20,842 nucleotides of DNA from Microbacteriaceae bacterium (GCA_022701925.1 JAKONM010000034.1:1-20842); one strand, 5' to 3'. Shown: positions 6,211-13,317, counted from the first letter of the stretch. A program made the numbers and translations. The notes: a model not told the origin generated them from the sequence alone.

Positions 6211-6902
6211 CCGCGGGCCGTCCTCCCCGCATGACCACGGAGCGGGCCCTGCTCGCCTCCGGTGCGACGCTGGTGATCGGCGTGGACGAGGTGGGGCGCG
6301 GCGCCATCGCGGGGCCGGTGGGCGTGGGGGCCGCGGTGCTGGACCCGGCGCGTACCCGCATCCCGAACGGCCTGCGCGACAGCAAGTTGCTGCCCGAGCC
6401 CGACCGCGTGGCCCTGGCGCCCCGCGTGCGCGCCTGGAGCGCCGCGTCGGCCGTCGGCCTGGCCGACAACGAGGAGATCGACCGCGTCGGCATCTCCCGC
6501 TGCCTGGGGCTGGCCGGCGCGCGGGCCGTCACCGCGCTGGTCGCCCTGGGCACCGGCCTCGGTGGCGCCGTCGTGCTGCTGGACGGCAACTGGGACTGGC
6601 TGACGCCCGGCCTCGTGGCGGCCGGGCTGCCGGTGCTGCCGCAGGTGGTCACGCGCATCAAGGCCGACCGGGACTGCGCGATCGTCTCCGCCGCCTCGGT
6701 CGTGGCGAAGGTGCACCGCGACGACCTGATGATCGAGCGGCACGCCGAGCACCCCGTCTACGGCTGGGTCAGCAACAAGGGCTACGCCTCGCGCGGCCAC
6801 TACGCGGCGATCGACGAGCACGGACCGTGCGGCTGGCACCGGCGCACCCGGCTGCACGCGGGCGCGCGGCGGGCTGCGGCCGAGTCCGCCGACGGACCGT
6901 AG
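6207..6902 (+). CDS. rnhB: Ribonuclease HII
   Basis: A 231-residue enzyme that cuts the RNA strand of RNA/DNA hybrids and removes misincorporated ribonucleotides. Catalytic acids: D27 and E28 in GVDEVGRGAIAGP, D126 in LLDGN and D154 in KADRD. The family signature SAASVVAKVHRDDLM follows at 161-175, with a GYASRGHYAAIDEHGPCGWHR C-terminal block. I prefer GTG 6207, which overlaps the lepB stop by 4 nt (GTGA) and gives a usual-length N-terminus. The alternative ATG at 6231 gives 223 residues; neither has a good Shine-Dalgarno. The gene's TAG is part of the TAGGAT box in front of the next gene. Confidence 0.95.
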   Translation: MTAGRPPRMTTERALLASGATLVIGVDEVGRGAIAGPVGVGAAVLDPARTRIPNGLRDSKLLPEPDRVALAPRVRAWSAASAVGLADNEEIDRVGISRCLGLAGARAVTALVALGTGLGGAVVLLDGNWDWLTPGLVAAGLPVLPQVVTRIKADRDCAIVSAASVVAKVHRDDLMIERHAEHPVYGWVSNKGYASRGHYAAIDEHGPCGWHRRTRLHAGARRAAAESADGP

Positions 6903-6905
6903 GAT
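6900..6905 (+). promoter_or_regulatory. Start-proximal -10-like hexamer before the DUF2469 gene
   Basis: TAGGAT overlaps the rnhB stop codon and ends 9 nt before the ATG at 6915. There is no good Shine-Dalgarno. This suggests a leaderless transcript initiated inside the end of rnhB, besides any read-through from lepB-rnhB. Confidence 0.4.
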
Positions 6906-6914
6906 CGGCGGGCG

Positions 6915-7238
6915 ATGGACGACGACGAGATCGAGGACTACGACCGCGAGGTCGAGCTGGCCCTGTACCGCGAGTACCGCGACGTGGTGAGCCAGTTCAA
7001 GTACGTCGTCGAGACGGAGCGGCGCTTCTACCTGGCCAACGAGGTCGAGCTGACGCGCCGCGACACCGAGCACGACTTCTACTTCGAGCTGCAGATGCAC
7101 GACGTGTGGGTGTGGGACGTGTACCGCGCCGACCGCTTCGTGAAGAGCGTCCGCGTGCTCACGTTCAAGGACGTGAACGTGGAGGAGCTGTCGTCGAAGG
7201 AGCTCGAGCTGCCGCAGGAGCTCGCGCTCGACGAGTGA
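6915..7238 (+). CDS. DUF2469 family protein (conserved actinobacterial hypothetical)
   Basis: A 107-residue acidic protein, without signal or membrane segment, that matches the actinobacterial DUF2469 family: an acidic start MDDDEIEDYDREVELALYREYRDV, VETERRFYLANEV, and an aromatic core containing FYFELQMHDVWVWD. Function is unknown to me. Its position directly behind rnhB and before yraN is a conserved actinobacterial arrangement. Only 12 nt separate it from rnhB, yet a TAGGAT box in that gap suggests it can also be transcribed alone. A perfect 8-bp hairpin lies just after its stop. Confidence 0.95.
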   Translation: MDDDEIEDYDREVELALYREYRDVVSQFKYVVETERRFYLANEVELTRRDTEHDFYFELQMHDVWVWDVYRADRFVKSVRVLTFKDVNVEELSSKELELPQELALDE

Positions 7239-7242
7239 CCCG

Positions 7243-7273
7243 GCGCCCCGCGGTGAAGCGGTGACCGGGGCGC
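7243..7273 (+). terminator. Hairpin after DUF2469 gene, probable terminator
   Basis: A perfect 8-bp stem, GCGCCCCG (7243-7250) with CGGGGCGC (7266-7273), with a 15-nt loop, begins 4 nt after the stop codon at 7236-7238. It has no U-tract. Confidence 0.55.
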
Positions 7274-7310
7274 GGGTGCAGCGGGCCCCGATGGCAACCG
7301 CGACGCTCGT

Positions 7311-7345
7311 ACCGGCCGTAGGTCGCTGAACCGGCCGTTGGTCGC
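7311..7345. repeat. Two-copy 16-bp direct repeat with 3-bp spacer
   Basis: ACCGGCCGTAGGTCGC (7311-7326) and ACCGGCCGTTGGTCGC (7330-7345) are 15/16 identical and separated by TGA, giving a period of 19 bp, close to two helical turns. It lies in non-coding DNA upstream of yraN, so coding constraint does not explain it. A paired protein-binding site is possible. Confidence 0.6.
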
Positions 7346-7606
7346 GATCGCCCTCCTGGTCCTACTGCCGCGCCGCGGTCCTCCTCGCGCGCCGGTCGGG
7401 GTGTGCGCGGCGTCTCCTCGGTCGTCCCGGCGCCCTCGGCGCTCCCGGAGCCTGCCGCGCCGCCCGTCCCCGCCCTGCCTCCTCACCGCCAGCGCGAAGG
7501 GCTCGTTGGTCCGCATCCGCTCCTCCCCAGCCGCCGATCGCGGCGATCCGCGGATGCGCAGCGCCGAGGCCGGTGGTGGCGCCGCCCGCCGCGCGAGCCT
7601 GCTGCC

Positions 7607-7966
7607 GTGCATCCCAAGGACGACCTCGGCAGACGGGGCGAGCAGCTCGCCGTCGACCATCTGGAGGCGGTCGGGTACCGCATCCTCGACCGCAACTGGC
7701 GCTGTCCGGCGGGTGAGATCGACGTCGTCGCGCTCGACGGCGACGACCTGGTCGTCGTCGAGGTGAAGACCCGCAGCAGTCTCGGCTGGGGCGATCCGCT
7801 CGAGGCGGTCACGCGCCGGAAGACGGTCCGGCTCTGCGTGCTGGCGGGGCGGTGGCGGCGCGCTCACCCCCGCACCGGCGCCCGCCGCACGCGCATCGAC
7901 CTGATCGGCGTCGTGCTGACCCGGCACCGGCCGCCCGTGATCGACCACCTGAAGGCCGCCGCCTGA
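7607..7966 (+). CDS. yraN: UPF0102 / YraN-family putative endonuclease
   Basis: A 119-residue protein of usual family length. It starts with the LGRRGEQLAVDHLEAVGYRILDRNWR block and carries the restriction-endonuclease-like motif: GEIDVVALD (D39) and VVVEVKTRSS (E52, K54). Biochemical function is not firmly established; the PD-(D/E)xK-like core and linkage with comM/dprA suggest DNA processing. GTG 7607 is chosen because family members begin just before the LGRRGE block; no Shine-Dalgarno precedes it. The stop overlaps the comM ATG by one base (TGATG), so yraN-comM-dprA is one unit. Confidence 0.92.
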   Translation: MHPKDDLGRRGEQLAVDHLEAVGYRILDRNWRCPAGEIDVVALDGDDLVVVEVKTRSSLGWGDPLEAVTRRKTVRLCVLAGRWRRAHPRTGARRTRIDLIGVVLTRHRPPVIDHLKAAA

Positions 7967-9498
7967 TGGCGACGGCGCGCACGGCCGCGGTGGCCGTGGA
8001 CGGCATCGCCGGCCGGGTGGTCGAGATCGAGGCGGCGCTCACCAACCAGACGCCCGGGCTGAAGCTGGTCGGCCTGCCCGACGCGGCGCTGCGGGAGGCG
8101 CAGGCGCGCGTGCGCAGCGCCGTCGAGCACTCCGGCTTCGCGATGCCCTCGCGCCACCTCACCGTGAACCTGTCGCCCGCCGCGCTGCCGAAGTACGGCA
8201 GCGGGTTCGACGTGGCGATCGCGGTCGCGGTGCTGATCACCACCGGCGTCATCGCGCCCGAGGCCGTCGGCGACACCGTCTTCCTGGGCGAGCTCGGCCT
8301 CGACGGGCGGCTCCGGCCGGTGCCGGGCGTGCTGCCGTCCGTGCTCGCCGCCGTGCGCGAGGGCCGTCGGCGCTTCGTGGTGCCGACCGCCGACGAGCCC
8401 GAGGCGGCCCTGGTCGACCGCGTGGAGGTCGCCGGGGTGCCCAGCCTGCGGGACCTGGCGATCCGCTTCGGCGCCGACCTCGAGCCGGTCGACGTCGCGC
8501 CGGTGCCCGCGCGGGCGCCGCGCGCCGACGCGGTCGAGGAGCAGGGGGACCTGGCGCAGGTGGTCGGCAACGAGCACGCGGTCGACGTGCTGGTCGTCGC
8601 GGCGGCCGGCGGGCACCACCTGCTGATGATCGGTCCGCCCGGAGCGGGCAAGACGATGCTCGCCGCGCGGCTGGCCGGGCTGCTGCCCGACCTCGACGGC
8701 GACGCCGCGCTCGACGCGACCTGCATCGCGTCGCTCACCGGGGGCGCGGTCGACCGCGTCCGCAGGCGCCCGCCCCACGTCTCGCCCCACCACACCGCGA
8801 CCCCCGCCGCCATCGTCGGTGGCGGCAGCGGCCGCATCGTGCCCGGCGCGGTGACCCGCGCCAGCGGCGGCGTGCTGTTCCTCGACGAGGCGCCCGAGTT
8901 CGCCGCGGCGTCGCTCGACGCCCTGCGCCAGCCGCTGGAGTCGGGGCGCATCTCGATCCACCGCGCCTCCGGGCACGCCGACTTCCCGGCCAGGGTGCAG
9001 CTGGTCCTCGCTGCGAACCCGTGCCCGTGCGGCCGGTACGAGAGCGCGGAGGGCGGCTGCTCGTGCCCGTCCGCCGTCCGACGCCGCTACCTGGCCCGCC
9101 TGTCCGGGCCGCTGCTCGACCGCATCGACATCCGCCTGCGGGTGCAGCACGTGACGCCCGCCCAGCTGCGGCTCTCGGAGGAGGCGCCGCGCCTCACCAC
9201 CGCGCAGGCGCGGGTGCGGGTGCAGGCGGCGCGCGACCGGGCCGCCGCCCGGCTGCGCGGCACGCCGTGGCGCATCAACGCCGAGGTGCCGGGCGACTGC
9301 TTCCGGCGGCCGGAATGGCGGCTGGAGCCCGCGCACCGGTCGCGGCTGGACGCGGCGCTGGCCCGCGGCTCCCTCAGCCTGCGCGGGCACGACCGCGTGC
9401 TGCGACTGGCCTGGACGCTGGCCGACCTGGCCGGCCTCGACCGGCCGGGCGCGCTGCAGGTCGGGGCGGCGCTGACGCTGCGCGGGAGCGACCTGTGA
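7966..9498 (+). CDS. comM: YifB/ComM-family Mg chelatase-like AAA+ ATPase
   Basis: A 510-residue protein. The N-terminal Lon-substrate-like (ChlI) domain covers about 1-165 (LVGLPDAALREAQARVRSA, NLSPAALPKYGSGFDVAIA). The AAA+ module has Walker A GPPGAGKT (223-230), Walker B VLFLDE (303-308), and a cysteine cluster NPCPCG...GCSC (C353, C355, C365, C367). A C-terminal Mg-chelatase domain follows (SLSLRGHDRVLRLAWTLADL). ComM is a branch-migration helicase that extends heteroduplex in natural transformation in Gram-negatives; in actinobacteria its role is less clear. The ATG overlaps the yraN stop, and the gene's TGA overlaps the dprA GTG. Confidence 0.95.
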   Translation: MATARTAAVAVDGIAGRVVEIEAALTNQTPGLKLVGLPDAALREAQARVRSAVEHSGFAMPSRHLTVNLSPAALPKYGSGFDVAIAVAVLITTGVIAPEAVGDTVFLGELGLDGRLRPVPGVLPSVLAAVREGRRRFVVPTADEPEAALVDRVEVAGVPSLRDLAIRFGADLEPVDVAPVPARAPRADAVEEQGDLAQVVGNEHAVDVLVVAAAGGHHLLMIGPPGAGKTMLAARLAGLLPDLDGDAALDATCIASLTGGAVDRVRRRPPHVSPHHTATPAAIVGGGSGRIVPGAVTRASGGVLFLDEAPEFAAASLDALRQPLESGRISIHRASGHADFPARVQLVLAANPCPCGRYESAEGGCSCPSAVRRRYLARLSGPLLDRIDIRLRVQHVTPAQLRLSEEAPRLTTAQARVRVQAARDRAAARLRGTPWRINAEVPGDCFRRPEWRLEPAHRSRLDAALARGSLSLRGHDRVLRLAWTLADLAGLDRPGALQVGAALTLRGSDL

Positions 9499-10661
9499 CC
9501 GGCACGGGCCTGGCCGGTGCGCCGCTCGCCGAGCTGGTCGCCGCCGTGCGGCCGGGCGGCCCCGACGCCGACCCTGCGGCGGTCTTCGCGGCCGGCGCCT
9601 GGACCGCCGTCGTGGAGCCCGGGGAGTCGACCGCCGGGGCGCTGATCGGCGCCCTCGGCGCCCACGACGCCCTGGAGTCCCTGCTGCTCGACGCGCCGCC
9701 GTCCCAGCGGCCCGAGCTGGGCGACGCCTACCGGCGCTGGCGCGTGCGCGCTCGGCCCGACCTGCTGCTCGCCGCCTTCCGCAACGCCGCGGTCATCGGC
9801 GCACGCCTGGTGGTGCCGGGGGACCCCGACTGGCCGGGCGGCCTCGCCGACCTGGGACCGCACGCTCCGCTCGCGCTGTGGGCGCTCGCCCCGGACGGCC
9901 CGCTGCCGCCGCTCGCCCGCTCCGTCGCGGTCGTCGGCACCCGCGACCCCACCCCGTACGGCGTGCAAGCGGCGCAGGACATCGTCTGCGGCCTGGCCGA
10001 CCGGGGCTTCGCCGTCGTGTCCGGCGGCGCGGCGGGCATCGACCGCGCCGGTCACCGAGCAGCCCTGGCCAGCGCTGCCACGACCGCCGCCGTGCTGGCG
10101 GGCGGGCCCGACCGGCTCTACCCGCAGGCGAACGCCGAGCTGCTGCACCGCATCGCGCGGGAGGGCGTGGTGCTCAGCGAGATGGCCTGCGGCTCGTCGC
10201 CGATGAAGCAGCGCTTCCTCAGCCGCAACCGCCTGATCGCCGCGATCACCCGGGTCACCGTGGTCGTGGAGGCCGGCGTCCCGTCGGGCGCGATCAACAC
10301 CGCGGCGCACGCGGGCGAGCTGGGGCGACCGGTCGCGGTCGTGCCGGGCTCGGTCTACTCGGCCGCCTCCGCGGGCTGCCACCGGCTGCTGCGCGACTAC
10401 GACGCCGTGCTGGTGCGCGGTGCCGCAGACGTCGCGGAGCTGGCCCGCGACCCCGACACCGCCGTGGCCCTGGAGGGCCTGGACCTGCCGCTCGACCCGC
10501 TGGAGCAGCGGGTGCTGCAGGCGCTCGGCCGCCGGCCCGCGGCCGTGCCGGACGTCGCCGCCCGTGCCGGGCTCGAGCGCTCCGAGGCCGCGGCGGTCCT
10601 GGCGCTGCTGGCCCTGGCCGGCGCGGCCGCCGACTCGCCGAGGGGGTGGGTGCGGGCCTGA
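9495..10661 (+). CDS. dprA: DNA-processing protein DprA
   Basis: A 388-residue protein. The N-terminal region of about 1-100 is alanine-rich. The Rossmann-like DprA core (105-315) has VAVVGTRDPTPYG (144-156), VSGGAAGIDRAGHRAAL (175-191), AGGPDRLYP (202-210), SEMACGSSPMKQRFLSRNRLIAA (228-250) and VVEAGVPSGAINTA (257-270). A winged-helix-like C-terminus covers about 330-388. DprA loads RecA on incoming single-stranded DNA in transformation. The core reads GGAAGIDRAGHRAAL where many homologues have SGxAxGID..AHxGAL; the changes are conservative. The GTG overlaps the comM stop (GTGA), so both should be co-translated. Confidence 0.95.
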   Translation: MTGTGLAGAPLAELVAAVRPGGPDADPAAVFAAGAWTAVVEPGESTAGALIGALGAHDALESLLLDAPPSQRPELGDAYRRWRVRARPDLLLAAFRNAAVIGARLVVPGDPDWPGGLADLGPHAPLALWALAPDGPLPPLARSVAVVGTRDPTPYGVQAAQDIVCGLADRGFAVVSGGAAGIDRAGHRAALASAATTAAVLAGGPDRLYPQANAELLHRIAREGVVLSEMACGSSPMKQRFLSRNRLIAAITRVTVVVEAGVPSGAINTAAHAGELGRPVAVVPGSVYSAASAGCHRLLRDYDAVLVRGAADVAELARDPDTAVALEGLDLPLDPLEQRVLQALGRRPAAVPDVAARAGLERSEAAAVLALLALAGAAADSPRGWVRA

Positions 10662-10689
10662 GCCGGCCGGAGGTGTCAGGCGCGCTCGG

Positions 10690-10695
10690 TACCGT
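10690..10695 (+). promoter_or_regulatory. Start-proximal -10-like hexamer before the phosphoesterase gene
   Basis: TACCGT ends 7 nt before the ATG at 10703 and no Shine-Dalgarno is present, as expected for a leaderless mRNA. Confidence 0.4.
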
Positions 10696-10702
10696 GCCCG
10701 CC

Positions 10703-11557
10703 ATGACCCGCGAGCCCGTCGCCACCCACCGGATCGCCCACATCAGCGACACCCACTTCACCGCGGGAGGCGCGTTCCACGAGGTGCTGCGGCCCGCGGC
10801 GTCCTGCTCGGCGGCGCTCGCGGTGCTGGAGGGCAGCGGCATCCCGATCGACGCGCTGGTGCACACCGGCGACGTCGCCGACGCGGGGGAGCCGGACGCC
10901 TACGTCGCGGCCCGCGCGGTGGTCGACGAGATCGTGGACCGCACGCACTGGCCCGTGCTCTGGGCCGCCGGCAACCACGACGTCCGGGAGGCGATGTCGG
11001 AGCACCTCCTGGGCGAGCCGGCCAGCGGCGCGCCGCTCGACCGCGTGATCGAGGTCGGCGGGCTGCGGCTCGTCGCCGTCGACACCTCCATCCCGGGACG
11101 GGTCGAGGGCGGGCTCGACCCGGAGCAGCTGGAACGGCTGCGGGACGTGCTGGCGCAGCCGGCCGAGCACGGCACCGTGCTGGTGATGCACCACGCCCCG
11201 GTGCCGGTGGAGATCACGGCGCTGCAGCGGCTGCACCTCACCGGCCAGGACGATCTGGCCGAGGTGCTGCGCGGCACCGACGTGCGCGCGATCCTGGGCG
11301 GCCACCTGCACTACCAGACCGCCGCGCTGTTCGCCGGAGTGCCCGTGCACGTCGCGCCCGCGCTGGCCTACGGCATCCGGCACACGCGACCCGGAGGCGG
11401 CGTGATCAACATCGACGGCGGCCGGGCCGCCGGCCTGCTGTCGCTGTACGACGACGGCCGGGTCGGCTGGTCGGCCGTGCCGGTGGACCCGGTGCCCGTC
11501 ATCGGCAGCGCCCCGGAGCACCTGTTCGACTCGATGGGCGTCGACGTCGAGCGATGA
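10703..11557 (+). CDS. Calcineurin-like metallophosphoesterase (cyclic-nucleotide phosphodiesterase-like)
   Basis: A 284-residue protein with the complete metallophosphoesterase motif set: ISDTHF (D16, H18), HTGDVAD (D57), GNHD (N91, H92), MHHAP (H163) and GGHLHYQ (H201, H203). These ligate a dinuclear metal centre. The overall layout resembles the CpdA/Rv0805 class, which hydrolyses 3',5'-cAMP (some members prefer 2',3'-cyclic nucleotides), so the substrate is uncertain. There is no signal peptide or membrane segment. The ATG at 10703 is chosen over the longer open frame because a TACCGT box precedes it and the IAHISDTH strand follows at once. It lies between dprA and xerC and appears to be an independent unit. 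Confidence 0.88.
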   Translation: MTREPVATHRIAHISDTHFTAGGAFHEVLRPAASCSAALAVLEGSGIPIDALVHTGDVADAGEPDAYVAARAVVDEIVDRTHWPVLWAAGNHDVREAMSEHLLGEPASGAPLDRVIEVGGLRLVAVDTSIPGRVEGGLDPEQLERLRDVLAQPAEHGTVLVMHHAPVPVEITALQRLHLTGQDDLAEVLRGTDVRAILGGHLHYQTAALFAGVPVHVAPALAYGIRHTRPGGGVINIDGGRAAGLLSLYDDGRVGWSAVPVDPVPVIGSAPEHLFDSMGVDVER

Positions 11558-11593
11558 GCGGAGCGCCGCACGGGCAGGGAGGCGGTCGCGGCG

Positions 11594-11599
11594 CAGGCT
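11594..11599 (+). promoter_or_regulatory. Start-proximal -10-like hexamer before xerC
   Basis: CAGGCT ends 6 nt before the GTG at 11606. The octamer GCAGGCTG recurs at the same distance before the minus-strand GTG at 13048. Confidence 0.35.
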
Positions 11600-11605
11600 G
11601 ACCCC

Positions 11606-12517
11606 GTGCAGGTGGGCGAGGCGGTCGAGCGGCACCGGCAGCACCTCGTCCACGAGCGCGGCTTCTCGCCCAACACGGTGGGCGCCTACGCCTCCGACCT
11701 GGCCGACCTGCAGCGCTTCGCGGCGCAGCGGGACGTGCACGAGGCGGCCGGCCTCGACCTGGAGCTGCTGCGCGACTGGCTGTGGCGAGCGTCGGAGGCG
11801 CAGCTGGCGCGCGCCACGATCGCGCGACGCGCGGCGGCCGCCCGCAGCCTGACCGCCTGGCTGCACCGCATCGGTGCGACCTCGATCGACGAGGGCGCCC
11901 GGCTGAAGGCGCCGAAGGCCCAGGGGCGGCTGCCCCGGGTCGTGGGCGACGCGCAGATGCGGGCGATGTTCGCGGGGCTGGAGGCGCGGGCGGCCGACGA
12001 CGTGCCGGAGGCGCTGCGGGACCTGGCCGTGGTCGAGCTGCTCTACGGCTCGGCGATCCGCGTCTCGGAAGTGTGCGGCACCGACCTCGACGACGTCGAC
12101 TTCGCGGAGCTGACCGTGAGGGTGACGGGCAAGGGGGCGAAGGACCGGGTGGTGCCCTTCGGCGTGCCCGCGTCACGGGCGCTCCTGCGCTACCGCGACC
12201 GGGCGCGCCCCGTGCTGGCGGCGCGCGGGACGGCGGCGGGCGGGGCGCTGCTGCTCGGCGACCGCGGCGGCCGCATCGGGCCGCGCAGCGTCTACCGCCT
12301 GGTCGCGCGGCTGCTCGAGGCGGTGCCCGGCTCGGGCCCGTCGGGACCGCACACGCTGCGGCACACGGCCGCGACGCACCTGCTCGACGGCGGCGCCGAC
12401 CTGCGCGCGGTGCAGGCGATGCTGGGGCACGCCAGCCTCGGCACGACCCAGATCTACACGCACGTCTCGATTGAGCGGCTCGCGGAGAGCTACCGGCTGG
12501 CCCACCCCCGGTCCTGA
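11606..12517 (+). CDS. xerC: Tyrosine recombinase XerC
   Basis: A 303-residue protein of standard Xer length. The N-terminal SAM-like domain is at about 4-90 (RGFSPNTVGAYASDLADLQRF). The catalytic domain has R152 (SAIRVSEV), K176 (GKGAKDRVVPF), H249-xx-R252 (HTLRHTAATHLL), H275 (LGHASLGTTQIYTH) and nucleophile Y284. With XerD it resolves chromosome dimers at dif. XerC rather than XerD is inferred from position between dprA and rpsB, typical for actinobacterial xerC; only one recombinase is visible. GTG 11606 has a CAGGCT box 6 nt upstream; an in-frame GTG at 11612 is possible. It converges on the M23 gene with 12 bp between stop codons. Confidence 0.93.
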   Translation: MQVGEAVERHRQHLVHERGFSPNTVGAYASDLADLQRFAAQRDVHEAAGLDLELLRDWLWRASEAQLARATIARRAAAARSLTAWLHRIGATSIDEGARLKAPKAQGRLPRVVGDAQMRAMFAGLEARAADDVPEALRDLAVVELLYGSAIRVSEVCGTDLDDVDFAELTVRVTGKGAKDRVVPFGVPASRALLRYRDRARPVLAARGTAAGGALLLGDRGGRIGPRSVYRLVARLLEAVPGSGPSGPHTLRHTAATHLLDGGADLRAVQAMLGHASLGTTQIYTHVSIERLAESYRLAHPRS

Positions 12518-12529
12518 GCGCCGCCCCGC

Positions 12530-13048
12530 TCACCCGCCGGGGAAGGCCGCGAGCGGCAGCAGCACGGCGCGGCGGGCCCCGCCCAGCAGCAGCAGCGGGG
12601 ACACGTAGGCCCAGCCGTCCCCCTGCCTGATGCGGGCGCCCAGGTGCAGCACGCCCGCGGGGTGGGCGCCGCCGTCGGCGACGACCCCGACGACCTGGCC
12701 CCGCCGCACGGCCCGGCCCGCCCGCACCGAGGGATCGACGGGCTCCAGCGTCGAGCGCACGCCCGCGTGATCGATCGAGACGACCCCGCGGCCCGCGACC
12801 CGGCCGGCGAACGCGACCACGCCGTCGTCCGGGGCGTGCACGGCGGTGCCCGCACCGGCCGCGAGGTCCAGGCCGCGGTGCCCGGCGGCGTAGGCCGTGA
12901 CGGGCGTCTGGAAGCCGCGGACCACCCGGTGGTCCGCGGTCGGCCACGTCCAGCGGGGCTGCGGGGCGCCTGCCGCGGCCGCGGGCGCCCCCGCGAGCAC
13001 CGCCGCCGCGACGACCGCCGCCAGCGCCGCCGCACCCGTCCTCCGCAC
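12530..13048 (-). CDS. Exported M23/LytM-like peptidase, possibly degenerate
   Basis: A 172-residue protein. From the GTG at 13048 (minus) it begins MRRTGAAALAAVVAAAVLAG and continues APAAAAGA, a clear Sec signal peptide with AxA sites near 22-28. The M23 fold follows: FQTPVTAYAAGHRGLDLAAGAGTAV (zinc ligands H57, D61), PDDGVVAFAGRVAGRGVVSIDH, and VLHLGARI (third ligand H135). Classical LytM enzymes have HxH here; the first His, a catalytic residue, is V133. Many actinobacterial homologues at this locus read CLHWG, so the loss is probably family-wide. A start further upstream is unlikely because it would bury the signal peptide. It is divergent from rpsB. Role: cell-wall hydrolase or wall-binding/regulatory protein. 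Confidence 0.85.
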   Translation of the reverse strand: MRRTGAAALAAVVAAAVLAGAPAAAAGAPQPRWTWPTADHRVVRGFQTPVTAYAAGHRGLDLAAGAGTAVHAPDDGVVAFAGRVAGRGVVSIDHAGVRSTLEPVDPSVRAGRAVRRGQVVGVVADGGAHPAGVLHLGARIRQGDGWAYVSPLLLLGGARRAVLLPLAAFPGG

Positions 13049-13054
13049 CCGCGC

Positions 13055-13060
13055 AGCCTG
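13055..13060 (-). promoter_or_regulatory. Start-proximal -10-like hexamer before the M23 gene
   Basis: CAGGCT on the minus strand (plus AGCCTG) ends 6 nt before the GTG at 13048; no Shine-Dalgarno is present. It supports the chosen start and a leaderless mRNA. Confidence 0.4.
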
Positions 13061-13164
13061 CCGCGGCGGCGCACCGGACAGCGCGCCGCGGGGAGGCCGC
13101 CGCGAGCCCGCGCCGGAACCGTCCTGGGGAGGAGCGGAGGGCGCGTGGTGCGCCGACCGCGGAC

Positions 13165-13173
13165 TGGTAGAGT
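13165..13173 (+). promoter_or_regulatory. Extended -10 promoter of rpsB-tsf
   Basis: TGG TAGAGT (hexamer 13168-13173) matches the actinobacterial r-protein promoter style and lies about 200 nt upstream of the rpsB ATG, giving a leader of roughly 190 nt. The -35 region is weak. Confidence 0.6.
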
Positions 13174-13260
13174 CTCGGCCGCATCTCGCGACAGCGGGAT
13201 GACTTCGCGCGCCCGGCACGCGACGCACCCGCCATCGGTCCCTCACCGTGCTCGTCACGG

Positions 13261-13317
13261 CTGCGGGGCGGCGGGTCCGCAGGGCGCCAGGGCCGCCGCG
13301 CACTCCCGCGCGGCGGC
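13261..13317 (+). promoter_or_regulatory. Tandem hairpins in the rpsB 5' leader
   Basis: Two adjacent hairpins: CTGCGG (13261-13266) with CCGCAG (13277-13282), 10-nt loop; and a perfect 10-bp stem, GCCGCCGCGC (13292-13301) with GCGCGGCGGC (13308-13317), 6-nt loop. The second ends 55 nt before the rpsB ATG, ahead of the GAGGAG ribosome site at 13359-13364. Possible roles are S2 autoregulation, attenuation or mRNA stabilisation. The rest of the 13049-13372 interval shows no gene. Confidence 0.55.

Larger units (their letters stand above)
7239..7606. other. Non-coding interval between DUF2469 and yraN
   Basis: No gene supported by codon pattern or family resemblance lies in this 368-bp stretch. 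The yraN frame is open backwards to 7403, but the extension is Pro/Ala/Arg low-complexity. The interval holds a terminator-like hairpin (7243-7273) and a 19-bp-period direct repeat (7311-7345). No clear TAnnnT box is seen near the yraN start. Confidence 0.6.

Noticed and set aside
7403..7606. 68-codon N-terminal extension of yraN
   Set aside because: Pro/Ala/Arg low-complexity and absent from the family, which starts just before the LGRRGE block.
7864..9390. Minus-strand open frame of 508 codons antisense to comM
   Set aside because: Composition is His/Arg/Gly-rich without motifs; comM on the plus strand has complete AAA+ motifs.
7966..10661. comM-dprA as evidence for natural competence
   Set aside because: Both genes are common in non-competent bacteria, and no DNA-uptake genes (comEA/comEC or a type IV pilus) are in the window.
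11606..12517. Mobile-element integrase
   Set aside because: Length, motif set and position between dprA and rpsB fit the housekeeping XerC; no tRNA or direct repeats flank it.
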